Below the pieces are notes generated by a model that ran no database searches, had not been told where the DNA came from, and worked only from the letters and a program-made list of their open reading frames with translations. DNA of 34,640 nucleotides, taken from the NCBI GenBank assembly GCA_017541035.1, contig JAFXZW010000093.1, forward strand, positions 1 through 34,640, in the 5' to 3' direction. Source of the DNA: Eubacterium sp. GTDB lineage: Bacteria > Bacillota > Clostridia > Lachnospirales > Lachnospiraceae. Both the position numbers and the translations under genes were made by a program. Shown here in pieces: positions 34,440 to 34,640 of the stretch; position 1 is the first letter of the stretch, and each line of letters opens with the position of its first letter.

Positions 34440-34481
34440 CGAACATATGTTCTTGCCTTAAAAATAGTAGTATGTTATAAT
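34440..34481 (+). promoter_or_regulatory. LexA box overlapping a strong promoter
   Basis: CGAACATATGTTCT (34440-34453) contains the perfect palindrome GAACATATGTTC and fits the Firmicute LexA box CGAACN4GTTCG except at the last base. It abuts TTGCCT (34453-34458). After a 17-base spacer comes the extended -10 TGTTATAAT (34473-34481). A repressor here would block the -35, so the downstream gene is probably part of the SOS response. Confidence 0.78.
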
Positions 34482-34505
34482 GAAAAAAGCTATACATTAT
34501 AGTTG

Positions 34506-34567
34506 ATTGCGAAAGTAAATTCCTCATTGCAAAGGTAAATTCAGGTTGAGCTGACTTTACCTTTGCA
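34506..34567 (+). promoter_or_regulatory. Leader with direct repeats and a hairpin
   Basis: ATTGCGAAAGTAAATTC (34506-34522) and ATTGCAAAGGTAAATTC (34526-34542) are direct repeats 20 bp apart. The second also pairs with TTTACCTTTGCA (34556-34567) through TGCAAAGGTAAA, a perfect 12-bp stem. A short T-rich stretch follows. It lies in the leader between the promoter and the ATG at 34630, so it may attenuate transcription, or be the end of a mobile element. Confidence 0.5.
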
Positions 34568-34629
34568 CATCTTTTCGAGTATACTAATCAGGCTGCTGAT
34601 TACCTGGCCTGTGCAGAAAGAGAGGAAAG

Positions 34630-34640
34630 ATGAATACGCC
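34630..34640 (+). CDS. Start of a plus-strand gene cut by the window edge
   Basis: ATG AAT ACG CC (Met-Asn-Thr-...) follows GAGAGGAAAG, a usable ribosome site, and lies about 150 bp after a LexA-controlled promoter. Only three codons are visible, so the product cannot be named. Its SOS-type promoter hints at DNA repair, mutagenesis, a phage or mobile-element function. Confidence 0.6.

Noticed and set aside
34180-34527. 115-codon minus-strand frame near the right end
   Set aside because: No ribosome site; it crosses the LexA box and promoter of the plus-strand gene, and its translation is low complexity.

Overview
The window is chromosomal DNA around the replication origin of a low-to-mid GC monoderm Firmicute, most likely a member of the Lachnospiraceae (Clostridia). 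Evidence: the dnaA-dnaN-yaaA-recF-gyrB-gyrA block lies back-to-back with rpmH-rnpA-yidD-yidC-jag. A parB/parA pair is accompanied by DUF4446 and DUF3881 family genes, a combination I associate with Lachnospiraceae. Shine-Dalgarno sequences of the AGGAGG type precede nearly every gene.

Layout. (1) 1-145: non-coding DNA with inverted repeats, possibly the end of a mobile element. (2) 146-7012, minus strand: a RiPP (ribosomally made, modified peptide) operon. In transcription order it encodes a Cys-rich precursor with a double-glycine leader, a very small membrane-fusion protein, an NHLM-type ABC exporter with a C39 leader peptidase, a second NHLM-type ABC protein, and a radical SAM/SPASM maturase. 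A truncated copy of a dispersed hairpin repeat sits between the precursor and the export genes. (3) 7160-9437, minus: an amino-acid ABC importer (ATPase plus a fused substrate-binding/permease protein whose binding domain appears circularly permuted). (4) 9531-11655, minus: a response regulator with SARP/BTAD-like output and a LytS-type histidine kinase. (5) 11659-13211, minus: two-subunit Fe-S fumarase. (6) 13335-22225, minus: a 65-residue membrane protein, gyrA, gyrB, recF, yaaA, dnaN and dnaA. The dnaA-dnaN gap carries a perfect DnaA box, a GC cluster and an AT-rich run of (C/T)TA triplets, the layout of a DnaA-trio unwinding element. (7) 22226-25479, plus: DnaA-box-like sites and promoters, then rpmH, rnpA, yidD, yidC and jag. 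(8) 25480-32023, minus: an unknown gene, tRNA-Arg(CCU), DUF3881, serS, DUF4446, parB and parA. Two tandem arrays (19-bp and 62-bp units) flank serS, and a hairpin repeat separates parA from parB. (9) 32024-34640: about 2.6 kb of AT-rich, apparently gene-free DNA with six perfect parS sites (one at the centre of a perfect 50-bp palindrome) and two more copies of the hairpin repeat. It ends in a LexA-box-controlled promoter and the first codons of a plus-strand gene.

How it fits together: replication initiation (DnaA, oriC), the sliding clamp, gyrase and RecF lie next to the segregation machinery (ParA, ParB, parS), as usual near origins. The accessory cargo left of gyrA is a secretion and maturation system for one modified peptide. 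It lies downstream of, and co-oriented with, an amino-acid importer and a two-component system that could regulate it. The strongest candidates for something new are the zinc-ribbon-like RiPP and its maturase, the structured dispersed repeat family with compensatory base changes, the permuted binding protein, and the palindromic parS site.
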